From positions 1 to 7,153 of the forward strand of contig JAITOO010000055.1 of the NCBI GenBank assembly GCA_031289875.1: a DNA stretch of 7,153 nt, read 5' to 3'. Shown piece by piece: positions 6,049 to 7,153 of this stretch (position 1 is the first letter of the stretch; every line of letters starts with the position of its first letter). The DNA is from Flavobacteriaceae bacterium. GTDB lineage: Bacteria > Bacteroidota > Bacteroidia > Flavobacteriales > Weeksellaceae. The translations under genes were made by a program, and so were the position numbers. Under the pieces are notes generated by a model, which was given only the letters and a program-made list of their open reading frames with translations, was not told where the DNA came from and did not search any database.

Positions 6049-6190
6049 GTATAAGTGTTCAGGTCGTTATACGCATCCACAGTGTTTACAACAGTATGGT
6101 ATCTCAGAAGACACTTGATAATCTGATATGTAACGAGAACAATCTTCGTCTGTCTGAAAATATTTGTTACAGCGACCTAAACGCTTATGC
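6049..6190. other. Structured 142-nt element between convergent genes (candidate ncRNA, terminator or MITE remnant)
   Basis: The arms GTATAAGTGTTCAGGTCG (6049-6066) and CGACCTAAACGCTTATGC (6173-6190) are reverse complements at 15 of 18 positions, and all three differences are transitions. In plus-strand RNA two of them become G-U pairs and one a C-A mismatch; in minus-strand RNA only one is rescued. Inside, three hairpins can be drawn end to end: TAC/GTA plus CAT/ATG (6070-6101), CAGA/TCTG (6105-6125), and TGTAAC/GTTACA (6129-6134 with 6166-6171), giving a four-way-junction shape. The element starts 7 nt after the DUF3108 stop and ends 7 nt before the transketolase stop, filling the convergent gap. 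No strong T tract follows on either strand. I do not recognise it as a known RNA family. The closing stem is well supported, the inner hairpins are short. Confidence 0.55.
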
Positions 6191-6197
6191 CTATATT

Positions 6198-7145
6198 TTA
6201 TTTGCCTAAAAGTTCCTTCACTTTTCTAATCACTCCTTCCGAATCTATGCCGTACTTGTGCATTAAATCAGCAGGTTTTCCGCTTTCGCCGAAAGTATCC
6301 ATCACAGCTACAAAACCTTGTTTCACAGGATATTTTTCGGTCAAGAGCCTTGAAACGCTCTCGCCTAAACCTCCGATGATATTATGTTCTTCAGCGGTAA
6401 CGATTTTACCCGTTTTCTTTACGGAGTTAAGAATAATTTCTTCATCTAACGGCTTGATTGTATGGATGTTAATTACCTCGCAAGAGATACCTTCCTTTTC
6501 CAATTCATCAGCGGCGAGAAGCGATTCCCATACGAGATGACCTGTGGCAACAATCGTAACGTCTGTACCTTCTTGCAATAAGATTCCTTTTCCGATTTCA
6601 AATTTCTGATTTTCAGGAGTGAAAACCGGTACAGTCGGGCGACCGAAACGCAGATAAACGGGACCTTTGTACTCGGCGGCGGCGATGGTGGCGGCTTTCG
6701 TCTGGTTGTAATCGCACGGATTGATGACGACCATTCCGGGCAACATTTTCATCATGCCGATGTCTTCGAGGGCTTGGTGCGTTGCGCCGTCTTCGCCTAA
6801 GGTCAAACCTGCATGGGAAGCGGCGATTTTCACGTTTTTGTTTGAATACGCCACAGATTGGCGGATTTGGTCGTAAACCCTTCCTGTGGCAAATTCGGCG
6901 AAAGTACCCGTAAACGGGATTTTTCCGCCGATGGTCAAACCTGCGGCGATGCCTGTCATGTTGGCTTCCGCAATGCCGACTTGGAAAAATCTTTCGGGCG
7001 CTTTTTCAATGAATTTTTCCATTTTGAGCGAACCGATAAGATCAGCGCAAAGCGCTACTACGTTAGGGTTGGTGTCTGCAAGTTCTGCAAGTCCTGCTCC
7101 AAACCCGCTGCGAGTGTCTTTTTTTTCAGTGTATGTAAATTTCAT
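6198..7145 (-). CDS. Transketolase C-terminal subunit (split transketolase)
   Basis: The 315-residue product is the pyrimidine-binding plus C-terminal half of a thiamine-diphosphate transketolase, which moves two-carbon ketol units between sugar phosphates in the non-oxidative pentose phosphate pathway. FFQVGIAEANMTGIAAGL (53-70) contains the conserved glutamate E60 that activates the cofactor. Further marks are ASHAGLTLGEDGATHQALED (109-128) with H111 and H123, and PVYLRFGRP (162-170). The C-terminal domain runs from about 185 to 310. The diphosphate-binding GDG half is absent, and at 315 residues against about 650 for a full enzyme this is the normal size of the separate subunit, not a truncation. 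The partner (about 270-280 residues) is expected immediately upstream on the minus strand, beyond 7153. The ATG at 7145 starts MKFTYTEKKDTRSGFG, typical of the family. A 1-deoxyxylulose-phosphate synthase half is less likely. Confidence 0.92.
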   Translation of the reverse strand: MKFTYTEKKDTRSGFGAGLAELADTNPNVVALCADLIGSLKMEKFIEKAPERFFQVGIAEANMTGIAAGLTIGGKIPFTGTFAEFATGRVYDQIRQSVAYSNKNVKIAASHAGLTLGEDGATHQALEDIGMMKMLPGMVVINPCDYNQTKAATIAAAEYKGPVYLRFGRPTVPVFTPENQKFEIGKGILLQEGTDVTIVATGHLVWESLLAADELEKEGISCEVINIHTIKPLDEEIILNSVKKTGKIVTAEEHNIIGGLGESVSRLLTEKYPVKQGFVAVMDTFGESGKPADLMHKYGIDSEGVIRKVKELLGK

Positions 7146-7153
7146 AAGATTTT

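Noticed and set aside
6049..6190. tRNA, tmRNA or T-box
   Set aside because: No CCA end, T-loop GTTCRA motif in the right place, or T-box sequence; the closing stem is far longer than a tRNA acceptor stem.

Overview
The window looks like ordinary chromosomal sequence from a member of the Bacteroidota, most likely Bacteroidales-like. The reasons are the moderately AT-rich composition, intergenic sites matching the Bacteroidota sigma factor -7 consensus TAnnTTTG, few Shine-Dalgarno sequences, and the gene families present: a secreted GH13 amylase, a long-chain acyl-CoA synthetase, an Mrp with a DUF59-type N-terminus, a DUF3108 protein and a split transketolase. The species-level origin cannot be read from the sequence.

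Layout. Positions 1-1346 (minus strand) hold a secreted alpha-amylase-family glycoside hydrolase whose 3' end runs off the left edge. It is divergent from a long-chain fatty acyl-CoA ligase at 1623-3389 (plus); the region between them carries one candidate promoter for each. The ligase gene ends inside a perfect 31-bp palindrome and is followed by a strong intrinsic terminator. The gap 3390-3812 then holds a REP-like mini-hairpin and a 106-bp MITE-like element with perfect 21-bp inverted ends, followed by AT-rich DNA and a promoter for mrp. mrp (3813-4904) and a small NifU-C-terminal-type Fe-S scaffold (4918-5148) form a tight pair. A DUF3108 exported protein (5259-6041) follows with its own weak promoter candidate. 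The last gene, 6198-7145 (minus), encodes the C-terminal half of a split transketolase; the N-terminal half is expected just beyond the right edge.

How the genes work together. Only mrp and the NifU-like gene form an evident functional unit, in Fe-S cluster assembly and delivery. The rest are separate housekeeping or carbon-metabolism genes: starch or maltodextrin hydrolysis, fatty-acid activation, non-oxidative pentose phosphate pathway.

I see no defence island, CRISPR array, tRNA, rRNA or complete insertion sequence. The most unusual signal is non-coding. Between the convergent DUF3108 and transketolase genes lies a 142-nt segment (6049-6190) closed by an 18-position inverted repeat whose arms differ only by three transitions, with three further hairpins packed end to end inside. 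It could be a structured RNA, a terminator or a degenerate mobile-element remnant.
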